A stretch of 64,000 nucleotides of DNA from assembly GCA_012845835.1 (NCBI GenBank), contig JABAKD010000010.1, forward strand, positions 12,558,473-12,622,472, written 5' to 3'. The notes beneath the pieces are model-generated. The model was given only the letters and a program-made list of their open reading frames with translations. It searched no databases and was not told where the DNA came from. Positions 19,475-29,060 of the stretch are shown here, in pieces. Origin of the DNA: Undaria pinnatifida (taxonomy: Eukaryota; Sar; Phaeophyceae; Laminariales; Alariaceae). The translations under genes and the position numbers were made by a program. How positions within the stretch are numbered: the stretch's first letter is position 1; each line of letters begins with the position of its first letter.

Positions 19475-19915
19475 ATGAAAAGCCGTGAAGTTGTGGAGAT
19501 AGCTTCTAGCGTCGGCCCTGACCTTGCGATGTCAGAACACTGCCCCTGTTTCGTCGAGGGTACTGTGACGCTGGACGACGTTTTGTTCACTATGAAAATC
19601 GCGTTTATCAGTCGAGCAACGCTCGACTCGGAGAGGCACTGGACTCCTATAGATTTGGGGACCGGCAGCATTGCTTGGGTTCCCAAACACCTCCGAGGAT
19701 ACTGAGGGGAACAAAGTTCCGCATATCCTCCGGCCACAATACATAGGAGAGCATTGGCAAAGTGGGGACCCTCAATGCACGAGTCCAGCGGTAGCTTGAA
19801 TTCGTCACCGCGTTCGATTGCAAACTCGAGTACCGCAAAGGCAGCGCCAACGGCATCGCCGATTTTTCTGGCCCGTTTTCCAGAGCCTGCTACGGAGTAC
19901 GACCGCAGTGGCTTG
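19475..19915 (+). pseudogene. Protease-like start fused to RNase H end; reverse transcriptase missing
   Basis: The segment 19,475-19,705 encodes VEGTVTLDDVLFT...WTPIDLGTGSIAWVPKHL, which loosely resembles the start of a retropepsin (hydrophobic-D-x-G). Only about 100 bp later the frames give HRRALAKWG and LEYRKGSANGIADF...RFPEPATEY, typical of the end of gypsy RNase H. The protease C-terminus, the whole reverse transcriptase and most of RNase H are therefore absent. The old copy has the same junction. The RNase H assignment is good; the protease assignment is weak. Confidence 0.6.
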
Positions 19916-20031
19916 ACAAACTTTAAGCCCGTAGGATTGACAAGCCCCAACCCCGTTGGAGATAGCGGTATCTACCTCCTACGGACCCGCGGGCTGCGCG
20001 CTCCCCCCTCGCCGATCCCAGGAGTCGGTTC

Positions 20032-20190
20032 GGGTGGACTCGCGCCCCTCGCCAAAAGCACTGTCTTGGGTGGGCTCGTGCCCCACACCGAAAGCACTGC
20101 TTTGGGTGGACTCGAACCCCTCGCCGAAAGCACTGTCTTGGGTGGGCTCGTGCCCCGCACTGAACATGCTGCCTTGGGTGGGCTCCCTCT
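20032..20190 (+). repeat. Degenerate 42-bp repeats, about 4-5 units
   Basis: Units such as GGGTGGGCTCGTGCCCC alternate with GAAAGCACTGTCTT, giving a 14-residue repeat (GGLVPHTESTAL type). Conserved at 8,040-8,190 in the old copy. It lies in the spacer between RNase H and integrase. Confidence 0.7.
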
Positions 20191-21035
20191 CACCTCTACC
20201 GCGTTTCACGATTTTCGCACACACGAGCCACGTATAAGGATTGACGGCCTTTCTGTTTCCCCGGGGAGATTCGTCGCTCGTGTTTCTGCCTCCGTCGCCA
20301 CTACCGAAGGCTGTACCGGCCGCGGGTCGATTTCACCTGCCGCCGACACTGTTTTCGCTTCGGTCTTTGCCATACCCATCGAGGGCGGCACGGGCTCCGC
20401 AGAAGCCCTGGCTGAAGCGACGCCCATCGCACAGCCGACTTATCTATCCCGGAGTTCTTTACAGGAGACGGCCCCCGCCGCGAGCACCGGTTCGACTGTG
20501 TCCGTCTCCGCCATGCTTGGCACTCCAGCCCCTCCGTCGTCGACAACGCGCCGACGAACAGCGATAACAACGGGTAATGCACCCCCGCTGTAGATTATGG
20601 ATTCGGGCCTGGCGGGGCCCCTCGGCCATCTTCCAGACGAGGTACAACCCCGCCGCGAGTCCCACGGCCGCGGCCGACCCCGTCGACCGCCGCGACCCCT
20701 GCTCTTGCCGACTCGCCGGTCCGCACGGTGCCACTACCGTCCGACCGCGACCATGCAGAGCCTATATGAGAACTCCTCTCTTACGGCTCACGCCTTCTCC
20801 TGGTGGCACGCCGACCCCATATACAAGGTCGGACGCCCTTGGCAACGCTGCTGAATTGCGTTTCGCTGATCCGTCGCGCGTTATTCACATGACGATTGGA
20901 AGCGAGAGCAGCACACTGAGCCGACGTGCCACGCCATGATGCGTTACGTTTCTATCGGCCGGCCATCGGTCCTGCCGCCCGACTTTTTGGCGTGCTACCT
21001 CTCGCACAAGCGTCCCTCCCTCTCAGACCGAGGAG

Positions 21036-23084
21036 TTGGCGGATAAGGGTCGACTACATACAACCGACGACGACATCGTCCTACTCGTCCGTAACCCGAC
21101 ACTGCCGCCAACAAGCTCTGACAAACCGAACTCTGTGGGGCGAGCTGCTTGCTTGCTAAACGACGAGCCAGTTCGCATCTACGTTCCCCTGCTCATGCGC
21201 CCTTGGATCATGCAAGCTTGCCACTCGACGGCCTCCTGCCACCTTGGCACCACGCGCACGTTGCGCATGCTGGAGCGTTTTTATTGGTGGATTGGCATGA
21301 GTGTGTGTACCCGGTGGTGGCTTCGCCACTGCTTGAAGTGCCAAGCGCGACAAACCCCACGGCTGACTGTCCGCTGGCCCATCATCACAATGCCTCTGCC
21401 GGAAGGTCCAGGTATCGCCGTCAGTGTTGACTACTTCGGCCCCCTTCCGGTCACACCGCGAGGCAACACCTACATCCTGCTGTTCACCGATCGCTTCAGT
21501 CGTCGGGCCGACATGTTCCCCGTCACTGCCGCTGAGTTCACCGCGGAAGGTACAGCCAATATCTTGGTGAACCAATACATCCCCTTGTGGGGGTGCCCGC
21601 GCACCATACTCTCGGACAACGGACTGCAGTTCTGCTCCAAGCTTTCACAAGCTGTATATCAGCTGTTAGGTGTACACAAGCTTGCTACAAGCTCCTACCA
21701 TCCCAACAGTAACGGGGGCGTTGAGCGGGTAAATCACACTATGGCACAAATGCTGGCTATGGTCGTCAACGAGCGACAAGACGACTGGGACTCGCATCTG
21801 CCCCACGTCGAATTCGCTTACAACAACTCTGTCAGCGCGGCGACGGGTTTGGCGCCCAACGAGGTCCACATGGGCAGACTCCCACGGCTTCCCCTGACGA
21901 TTTTCGACCGCAAAGGTGTCGTGGGACACCAGAGTCTCGCCCGTGACCACCTGGCCTATTGCGATTTGGCCACCGACCGGCAAAAGCGCGCGAACGACAT
22001 TGTCCGCGCACACCACGCCCTCACCGTTTCCCGTGTTAACCGCAGAAACTCCGCCCTCGCCGACGCGCTGCGTCCAGCACCTAACTTCACTGTGGGTGGT
22101 TGGGCATGGGTATACAATTCTGCCTCTACCATCCGCCAGGGTGTGAAAGCGAATACCGACGCCAAGGTACTCAAGGCCAAACTCGCGCTTAACTGGACGG
22201 GCCCATACAAGGTCCTGGCCGTCGGTCCCTGCTCCGCCGCCGAGACCCCGGACGGCTCGCCGCTCGGGAGCAACCTCCTTTATTTGGATCTCCCTTCCGA
22301 CCTGCCTGGTTCGGACGCTCGTCGGCGTGTGGCTATTGAGCGCTGCAAACCCTGTGCCAACCCCCACGACAGCGGGGACATGCCCAAATACCTACCGGCG
22401 GGGCTGACACAGTATGTGCTCAACAAGTTTTCCAAGAAGTCCCCGCCGTACCACGTCACTCAAGACGACGTTTCGACTCCCCTCCAACGGCTGGAGGTGG
22501 AGCAGATCACTGGTCATCAGTCGGTACGGGGGCGAGGTGGCGTCATCGCGGTGCTATACAAGACGCATTGGGCGGGACTCTCCGAACCGTCCTGGGAGCG
22601 GGAAATGGACCTTCACCTCTCCCGCTCCCACATCTTGCGTTATTGGGCCGGAACCCCGGACCAGCACCGCCAAACCAACCGCCTTTACCGCCGAATGCGG
22701 ATCGGGGCGGCACAGCGTGAGCTCTCCCGCAACAACGGGGAACGTTTCCTAGCGCCGGGCTACGCCTGTGTTTCCCGCACCGATTGGCTCCGTCGCTACC
22801 ACGACACCGTACTTCCTAAGGGAGCCCACTTTTGGTACAAGGGAGACGATGGTTTATGGTGGCTAGGAAAAATCAGCGCGAGCACTACCGAGGACAAGGT
22901 ATACCTGGTCCGCTTTCTGGACGACCCGGGACCGATTAAACTCCCTCTTCCCCCGGCGCGCTACACGACTTCAACGGGAGCCGTACGAGGCTCTTGGTGC
23001 TTGCAAGTTCACATCGCCAGTGCGTTTCCTCGGGGAATCCAACGTAACGTAGACGAATCTCGAGGCGCGGCCGTGGCCAGTTGA
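21036..23084 (+). CDS. Gypsy integrase with chromodomain and Tudor-like tail
   Basis: A 682-codon open frame beginning at a TTG, not an ATG, as expected for part of a polyprotein. Residues 63-102 form the HHCC zinc finger (H63, H69, C99, C102). The catalytic core has D132 (VDYFG), D194 (SDNG) and E230 (GGVERVNH) with the exact D-D-35-E spacing. A GPY module lies at 386-397 (NWTGPYKVLAV). A chromodomain spans about 483-540 (LEVEQITGHQ, SEPSWER, HILRYW). About 586-658 looks like a Tudor/SH3-type barrel (GDDGLWWLGKI, YLVRFLDDPGP). Integrase inserts the cDNA, and the chromodomain steers it to marked histones in chromoviruses. Just upstream, an indel near 21,030 breaks the frame that is open in the old copy, so the N-terminus may be out of frame. 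Confidence 0.9.
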   Translation: MADKGRLHTTDDDIVLLVRNPTLPPTSSDKPNSVGRAACLLNDEPVRIYVPLLMRPWIMQACHSTASCHLGTTRTLRMLERFYWWIGMSVCTRWWLRHCLKCQARQTPRLTVRWPIITMPLPEGPGIAVSVDYFGPLPVTPRGNTYILLFTDRFSRRADMFPVTAAEFTAEGTANILVNQYIPLWGCPRTILSDNGLQFCSKLSQAVYQLLGVHKLATSSYHPNSNGGVERVNHTMAQMLAMVVNERQDDWDSHLPHVEFAYNNSVSAATGLAPNEVHMGRLPRLPLTIFDRKGVVGHQSLARDHLAYCDLATDRQKRANDIVRAHHALTVSRVNRRNSALADALRPAPNFTVGGWAWVYNSASTIRQGVKANTDAKVLKAKLALNWTGPYKVLAVGPCSAAETPDGSPLGSNLLYLDLPSDLPGSDARRRVAIERCKPCANPHDSGDMPKYLPAGLTQYVLNKFSKKSPPYHVTQDDVSTPLQRLEVEQITGHQSVRGRGGVIAVLYKTHWAGLSEPSWEREMDLHLSRSHILRYWAGTPDQHRQTNRLYRRMRIGAAQRELSRNNGERFLAPGYACVSRTDWLRRYHDTVLPKGAHFWYKGDDGLWWLGKISASTTEDKVYLVRFLDDPGPIKLPLPPARYTTSTGAVRGSWCLQVHIASAFPRGIQRNVDESRGAAVAS

Positions 23085-23942
23085 CTTCCAAGCCACCACC
23101 GCTTCTCGATAGTTCTTCATTTATTGAGGTATGAGTTTTGCGTCTTTGTCTTTGGGTCGTTCGTAGTGTCCTGAGGGTCTTCATCGAGTTTTGGGGCGGT
23201 TCTTTCCATTTTTTTTCTTTTCTGTCCTGCCGAACCCCCTACTCAGTGCCGGGTCAGGGTTCGAGTGAAACGCCGCTATCTGAGGCGCAGGGCTGTCGTC
23301 TTTTTGTCATAGTTCAAATTCGCCCTGCCAACGCCCTCCTCAGCCCAGAGCCGGGGGGCGACCAGTGTACGGGTCTGTGTGTCTTTTTGTTTTGTGTGTT
23401 GTATTTGTTCTGCTTTGTTTTTTTTTTTCGTCTAAACACTTCCTCCCCTAGCGGGGCTGTAGGTGTTGACACCTTCCATCCCGGGTATTCGTCGCTTCCC
23501 CGTCTAACCCCCCCGCCTTGCCGATGGCCCGCGGGAGGTTTTTCGCATGACGTCTCCCTTGTGTTAGCGCCTGTGTCCCCCTCCATATCGACGAGGGCTC
23601 GCCTCGCCATAGTACCTTTTCTGTGGTTGGTTTACCGTAGAGCCTTTCCTGCCCCCCCCCGCCACACCGGCGGCATGCGGCAGGTTCTAGAGCCTTTTCT
23701 GCCCCCCCCGCCTCACCGGCGGCATGCGGCAGGTTTTTGATGGGTGACTATTGCCTTGCTGTAGGGTCTGCTTTTCTTTCTACTGCTTTTCTTCGCGTGT
23801 TCCTGGCTCCGTAGCCAGACGGTTAGAGGTGTGGGAGTGGGTTTTGAGGAGCCGCATCTTCGACTCATGGTCTAGTTCGTAGAACCGGAGTTTCCCCGAA
23901 TCTCCCATATTTCTGCATATGCGACTCATCAGGGTGGGCTAG
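23085..23942 (+). other. 3' untranslated region of the gypsy element
   Basis: No coding content. It contains T-rich runs (23,210-23,220, 23,418-23,430) and a tandem duplication of about 55 bp with GCGGCATGCGGCAGGTT (about 23,660-23,735), also seen inverted at 5,000-5,090. The last 30 bp before the LTR (CATCAGGGTGGGCTAG) are kept in the old copy and include the likely plus-strand primer tract. Confidence 0.7.
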
Positions 23943-24210
23943 TGTTAAGATACGGCCTCGAAAGGCCTGTAGGTATCCGAATTTGAGATCATTTGGATGG
24001 GTTTCGTATGATGAGGTTGGCGGTTTATATTCGGGGAAGTTAGGAATTAGATCGGAGGCACGCGCCTCCGATCTCAGAAGCTATCCCGGGCTCTGGTGGA
24101 AACGAATAAAGCTACATCTCTACGAAGGAACGAAAGTGAGTACTCCGAGGACCTACCCAATTGGCAGACCTGCAGGGGGCACTCTGTGTCCCCCACCTAT
24201 TAATTTAACA
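23943..24210 (+). repeat. 3' LTR
   Basis: 268 bp, identical to the 5' LTR at 12,180-12,447. Followed by CCAC (24,211-24,214), the right copy of the 4-bp target duplication. Confidence 0.95.
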
Positions 24211-24349
24211 CCACCCAGCGATCATCTACTACACGCTAGAGCATGTTTTCATGAGCACCACTAAGAAGAGCACCAGACATGGACGCGGCATCTACAGGAC
24301 TATAACATCTTCGACGACAGTGGGGAGAAAACAGGGCGTATAATTGTAC

Positions 24350-24990
24350 ACTAGATAATAACAATGTGAAAAAGAAGTACAGACAGATATGTTGACACTG
24401 CGGTAGACCACACTACCAACCTATTACGCAGGGTATTTCGTTCCTCCGGCCGTTTGCATGACCGCCTGACAACCTCTACCAAACGCAGTAGTATATGCCT
24501 AACAAAGTAAAGTCACCCTCGCGTTCAATAATGGTGACATCGCATGCCCACGTCACCTCGCTTGGTGTGTTTGTAAGATGTATCTCTGTCTTAGAGTTGG
24601 CGACCTCAGAGCCCCACATCGGCACGGTAAAAATCATAGGCGTAAAATCGTATATGTGAGACAATAATAATGTGAAAAGGAGGTACAGGCAGATATGTTA
24701 AAATTGCGGTAAACCGCAATAACTACCAACTTATTACGTAGGGTATTCCGTACACACCGTCTGCATGATCGCCTCCCAACCTATGCCAAGCGAAGTATGA
24801 CCAACGAAGTAACGTAATGGAGCGCGTGTACACTAAGCGTTCCTTTCAAAACAATAACGATTCGCATTTCTCCCTTTCGTTCTCAATGGCGGTGACATTG
24901 CATGACCACATCACCTCGCCTGTTGCATTTGGCAATAATATGTATCTCTTTCTTATAATTAGCGATGTCAGAAAATAATGGTATCTACAT
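24350..24990 (+). repeat. Two tandem copies of a sequence of about 310 bp
   Basis: The motif AATAATAATGTGAAAA recurs at 24,357 (as AATAACAATG) and 24,664. The following blocks, with ACAGGCAGATATGTT, ACGTAGGGTATT and GGTGACAT, are collinear. The copies differ at roughly a fifth of positions, so the duplication is old. No coding potential. Confidence 0.75.
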
Positions 24991-25124
24991 GATTGTACCT
25001 ATCGATTGAAATATTCTATCTTTCGATCCATGTACAATAACAATTATGAAGGTTTTAACACTCTGTTTACTACACATAAGAACTGGGTTGCATACTACAT
25101 GTAGCATCAAACCTTCTAGAATAA

Positions 25125-25647
25125 TAAACATGACCAGGCGGGTGATATAAAGGGGTGTCTTCTTGCTACAACCGTCAGATTCATCCCCTTTAAGGGTTTA
25201 TAGTTTCCGCGCACATATTGAAATGCCCCCCCCCCCCCCCCCCCGATCCCTCTTGTTCAAACGCCCCACCTAAAATCAAAATCTACCAGAGTAGTGAACA
25301 CTACCAGCCAGCTGATATCATCTCATTATCCATCTAGCCATCCATGCCGTAGCTCCAACTCATCTTCGCCCCCCCCCCCCCCCCTTGTTCCCCGCCCAGT
25401 TCGTTCAAACGCCCCACTTACAATCGAAATCGGCCAGAGTAATATACACTTCTAAGCAACTGATATCACCCCGCACGATCGCGTAGACCCAGCACCGCGC
25501 GTATAGCAAGCCCTTACATATATGACTAATACGCGAGATCGGAGGAACACACACAATGTTGCGAAGATCAGTGTCGACCAAATCCTTGATCTCATAGCTG
25601 GAGTGTATTTTAATATTATATGTGGCCTAAACCTCCTGAAAGACCTC

Positions 25648-25685
<38 letters not shown>

Positions 25686-25790
25686 CTTTTTTTTTTTTTT
25701 TCCTCGCTCTCTTTGCTCAAACGCCCCACCTAATATCGAAATCCGCCAGAGTAATAAACACTTCCACGCCCTGGATATCGCCTCATTAAC
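25125..25790 (-). repeat. Cluster of dispersed-repeat units with poly-C tracts
   Basis: Three direct copies of a block containing CAAACGCCCCAC and CCAGAGTA (near 25,260, 25,405 and 25,715) are each preceded by a C-run. The longest C-run is about 44 bp at 25,647-25,690, followed by about 20 T. Partial R1 units lie at 25,140-25,215 and 25,425-25,625. The latter encodes NTRDRRNTHNVAKISVDQIL on the plus strand (about 25,525-25,584), a variant of the R1 peptide. Confidence 0.7.
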
Positions 25791-26084
25791 TTTTTAGAGC
25801 CCTCTCGCCGCTGCTGCAATTCCCACCCACCCCCGCCCCCAACGCCCCCTCCTTCCCCACCACCCGCACCACCGCCTAGACTCAGCACCACGCGTATAGT
25901 AAACCCCTACATCTGTGCGACCTAAAGCCCTCCCCCAATTCCCCCGCCCCCCCCCGCCACAACCCCCCCCCCTCCCCCACAAGAAGGACTTATAGTTTCC
26001 ACGCGCAAATTGAGGTACCCCATCCGTCCCCTCCCCTCCCTCCCCCCCTCCTGCCCCCCCTTTTGATCAAAATCAGGCCCCTAC

Positions 26085-26405
26085 GTCCTTAAAAACTCCG
26101 CCCCCCCCTCACCGGTTATTCGAATTACAGGATTCACTTGATGAACTGATGCATTTCCTTCCACAGCTGTCAGGTTTTGTCACCCTCAGAAACGAGTTTT
26201 ATAGTTTCCGCGCACAGACTGACTAACATCACCCTGTTGACCCCAATAGCTTCACTGTAGTTGCAAGGGGAGTCGCCGACATATATCCTCAATGAGGACA
26301 CACAACCCGTAATACGCGCGATCGGAGTATGTATCACACACAGCTTGCAAAGATGAGTTTCGACAAAATCTTCGATCTCACAGCTGGAGTGTATTTTAAT
26401 TTTTA
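26085..26405 (-). repeat. R1 copy 3 (inverted relative to copy 1)
   Basis: The reverse complement of 1,430-1,745 with moderate divergence, including the G-tract (as C-tract at about 25,990-26,060), the TATAAA segment and the peptide-coding end. On the plus strand about 26,300-26,405 reads NTRDRSMYHTQLAKMSFDKI and continues FDLTAGVYF. Copies 1 and 3 form an inverted pair about 24 kb apart that encloses both gypsy copies. Confidence 0.75.
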
Positions 26406-27340
26406 TAATATATATCCTCCGCTGGATGGGGGAAAAACAAAGCGCACCACTTCAGGTATTTTCATACATACGTCAATGTCGCGTGTCAATTCAATTCAAT
26501 TGTAGATGCAATCGAGCGCTATTAATCGCTGGCGTATCCTTTTCATTTCCCTTGGTAGCAAAAGGGCGAGCTGTCCCTGCCGGCGGTCACCGTTGCTGCT
26601 CCAGCAGCGCAAGCTGTCGTTGTATACGGATGCGTGTGTATGTCGACCCGACTTGATCCCTGGATATCAGGTGAGGTGGAGATAGCCACCCGGGAAGTCA
26701 TCCCTCCGGGTTATATGGGACTTGCGCAAGCTCACCCACTAATAAAACCCCCGGCCACGAGAAAACAGCCTTCCGCCGGACTTGGTCCAGTTGCGGTCCA
26801 CCCTACCCATTCGGGCGTTGCGTTGATTCTCGGAACACTAGAATACGGTTAGTCTGAGAGACTCCACACTTTTAGCCTGGAATATACAAGATCAATAGTA
26901 TGCATCCTTGAAACGTGTGTAGCTCAGGAGGTAGACGAAGCTTGTACCAATTGCACGGCATGAAAGAGGGAGATGTTATGCATAACGCGTGTAACACAGC
27001 AGACTACCCGGACAACCCCGTGGCGGATAGGCGAAGGTGTAAAAAAAATTACAAGCTGGACATTTTTTGCCGCCGTTGCACTATAAAGTGGCACCAAGTG
27101 GAACCTGTACCATCCCACGCACACGTGCAACGGTGATGCTACGTGTGTGTACTTGCCCCCCTTGACAGTACAATAATAGAATTCACGCAAAACGCCTCAT
27201 CCATTGGTAAGGCAACACCATTGCATGCCTCCGGTGAGGAGGGCGCAGCAGCGTTCTGCTCATGCCCTCGGCTACTGTTAAACAGGTGACAAGACATATG
27301 GAAAAATTCTCTTTTGTCGTTTGTAATCTTGACAACTCAA
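26406..27340. other. Stretch without a recognised gene
   Basis: Only short frames without recognisable domains. Apart from the inverted repeat segment listed separately (26,672-26,825) nothing was recognised. Confidence 0.4.
26672..26825 (+). repeat. Dispersed repeat, inverted partner of 49,808-49,965
   Basis: About 150 bp match the reverse complement of 49,808-49,965. Shared blocks include GGTGGAGATAGCCACCCGG, GGGACTTGCG and CCACCCTACCCATTCGGGCG. The family is unknown. Confidence 0.7.
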
Positions 27341-27342
27341 CC

Positions 27343-27505
27343 TGCTAGACGGCCGCCAGTCTTTTCCGACCAGAAGCGGAAAAACCCAAGTACTGCCTCA
27401 TGTGTGTGAACGACGGCGAGTCTCAGACGTCCCTCCCACACATGAGGCAGTTGTTGGGAATTTCCACGTCTGGTCAGAAAAAGCTGGCGGCCACCTGGCG
27501 GGTAA
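27343..27505. repeat. Imperfect palindrome with arms of about 75 bp
   Basis: The left arm (27,343-27,415) and the reverse complement of the right arm (27,425-27,505) align over GGCCGCCAG, CTGACCAG/CCGACCAG and a perfect ACTGCCTCATGTGTG block. A single transcript would fold into a long hairpin. Confidence 0.75.
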
Positions 27506-27816
27506 CGTCTATTAGATCGCCTACTAAGAAGGGGCCTTTGCCAACTCGTTTCATACTTTTAACAGCTGTTCAGGGTAGCTATGATACCTGTGCAGGGCCT
27601 AAGTTCTCCCCCAACGGGAAGGATGCCGGGGTGGTTGTTATCGGGTTGAGATGGGAGGAGGAGAGGTCTCGTGTGGATGTATTCGTTTTCGCCGTTGAGC
27701 ACCCTACTATTAATATTGAGTACTGGAATCCCGAGATGCTGCATTTGAGTACGCTTGTTATGATATCGGTACGGGGACACAGATTATCTCCTGCCAGATT
27801 GCCTCGGTGTCATTAA
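27400..27816 (+). CDS. Hypothetical protein, 138 codons
   Basis: ATG at 27,400 opens 138 codons ending at a TGA/TAA in 27,816. The first third lies in the palindrome. The rest (for example GPLPTRFILLTAVQGSYD and RSRVDVFVFAVEHPTINIEYW) has a believable beta-strand-like alternation of hydrophobic residues. I do not recognise a family and see no introns, promoter or neighbours that would explain it. It may be a fragment of a decayed mobile element. Low confidence that it is expressed. Confidence 0.25.
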   Translation: MCVNDGESQTSLPHMRQLLGISTSGQKKLAATWRVTSIRSPTKKGPLPTRFILLTAVQGSYDTCAGPKFSPNGKDAGVVVIGLRWEEERSRVDVFVFAVEHPTINIEYWNPEMLHLSTLVMISVRGHRLSPARLPRCH

Positions 27817-28078
27817 CGTTGTGCGTTGGGAAGAGATAGAACAAGGCAGCTCTACTTCAAACGCAGGTCGCTATGAAGTCTAATTCGAAGGGCATATCGG
27901 TATATCACATGTCCCATGTTTTTCCTATCTGAACAAGCCTCCCATGTGTCAATGAAGCCCCCGAGGGGGACGCAAGGTTGTCGGTGTTGGGAAGCGTTCT
28001 CTTCATGGTTCGCAGTGTCTTATTCGTATTTCGTTGTGCTCGCCGTTTTTAGACGTCAACAAGGCTGACAACATCACG

Positions 28079-28300
28079 CTCTATGAAACACCATGTCACA
28101 GTGACTGACGAGGCGATGCTCTTCCCCAGAGCATCACCGTCACTTACCTTCTCACCCCATCTAAATGATGGCTTTGACGTGACAGCTGTCGCTCTATAGA
28201 ACACCATGGAACAGTGATTGATGTGGCGATGCTCTTCCCCAAAGCACCACCGTCACTTACCTTCTCACCCATTAAACTTATGGCCTTGGCGTAACTGCTG
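28079..28300 (+). repeat. Two tandem copies of about 112 bp
   Basis: CTCTATGAAACACCATG at 28,079 and CTCTATAGAACACCATG at 28,191 start collinear units with GGCGATGCTCTTCCCC and CACCGTCACTTACCTTCTC. Confidence 0.85.
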
Positions 28301-28680
28301 TGACATCTACTATCACCTGGTTTCACCCCAACCATGACTGAATCTATAGAACCACCCACGTAGAGCACTCCATAACACAAGCCTCACTTAACCCGCTTCC
28401 GTGTCTATTTCCTAAGGTTACACCGGCTCTCAGCGGAAATACCATGACATGCGGTGCGGTAGAGGTGCTCCGTTGCTTCTGAGGTTCCCCACTTGACGAG
28501 CTCTAGGCCTCACACCCAAAATTAAAACGCAATCCAATGTACAAACCCGTGACCTAGGTATAAAAATAGTGCATGGTGCAAATCAAGTGACATTTCGACG
28601 ATTTGGGATTTACGAACCCCGTCATTCAGCCGAAAATAGGCCAAAACGTGCAACCTCTATCGTAGCACGCGTCCCACAAC

Positions 28681-29060
28681 ACTAGTACCCCCTGATGATC
28701 CGTATGCGCAGAAACATGGGAGATTCGAGGGAGCACCTGCTCCGCGAACTAGAACATGGGCCGAAGATGCGCTGCCGGCTGCCACATCTCGCAGAACTGA
28801 CCCCCGTCGAGATGCGGCTCCTCAAAACTCGTTCCACAACCCTGAACGGCGAGGCTACGAAGCCACAAAAAACGCCAAGAGAAAAAAAATGGAAGGAAAC
28901 CCTAGCCGTAAGGGGCCAGAAAAGTGCAAGCGCCGCAAACGACGTCCCCGGGATCCGCAACGGGGGGGGTAAGGCGAGACTTCGTTCACAAGAAACAGGA
29001 AAGACACGCTATCGCCACCTCCCCAGCGAGGGGGTGGAAGGGGTCGAGAATATATCGCCG
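28681..29060 (-). mobile_element. Decayed 3' end of another gypsy-family copy
   Basis: The blocks CCCCTGATGATCCGTATGCGC, AACATGGGAGATTCG and GATGCGGCTCCTCAAAAC correspond to 4,800-4,900 of the old copy and to the reverse complement of the pre-LTR region of the full-length element. The adjacent LTR is not clearly preserved. A third, very old insertion of the family. Confidence 0.55.

Larger units (their letters stand above)
12180..24210 (+). mobile_element. Full-length Ty3/gypsy chromovirus-like element with NADAR domain
   Basis: A 12,031-bp element with identical 268-bp LTRs and a 4-bp target duplication (CCAC at 12,176-12,179 and 24,211-24,214). The order is LTR, tRNA-Ser-type primer site, 84-bp tandem array, gag, 231-bp repeats, NADAR, protease/RNase H remnant, integrase with chromodomain and Tudor-like tail, 3' UTR, LTR. 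A chromodomain at the end of integrase marks chromoviruses among gypsy elements. No reverse transcriptase core or YxDD motif was found, and gag and NADAR are frameshifted. A recent insertion with a defective body points to trans-mobilisation. Assembly errors could explain some frameshifts but not the missing reverse transcriptase. Confidence 0.9.

Noticed and set aside
19630-19690. Pepsin-type active site in IDLGTGSIAWVP
   Set aside because: It resembles D-T-G-S-x-x-x-W-V-P only with an extra residue, and the old copy reads LDLGTAALFGLP. At most a retropepsin relic.
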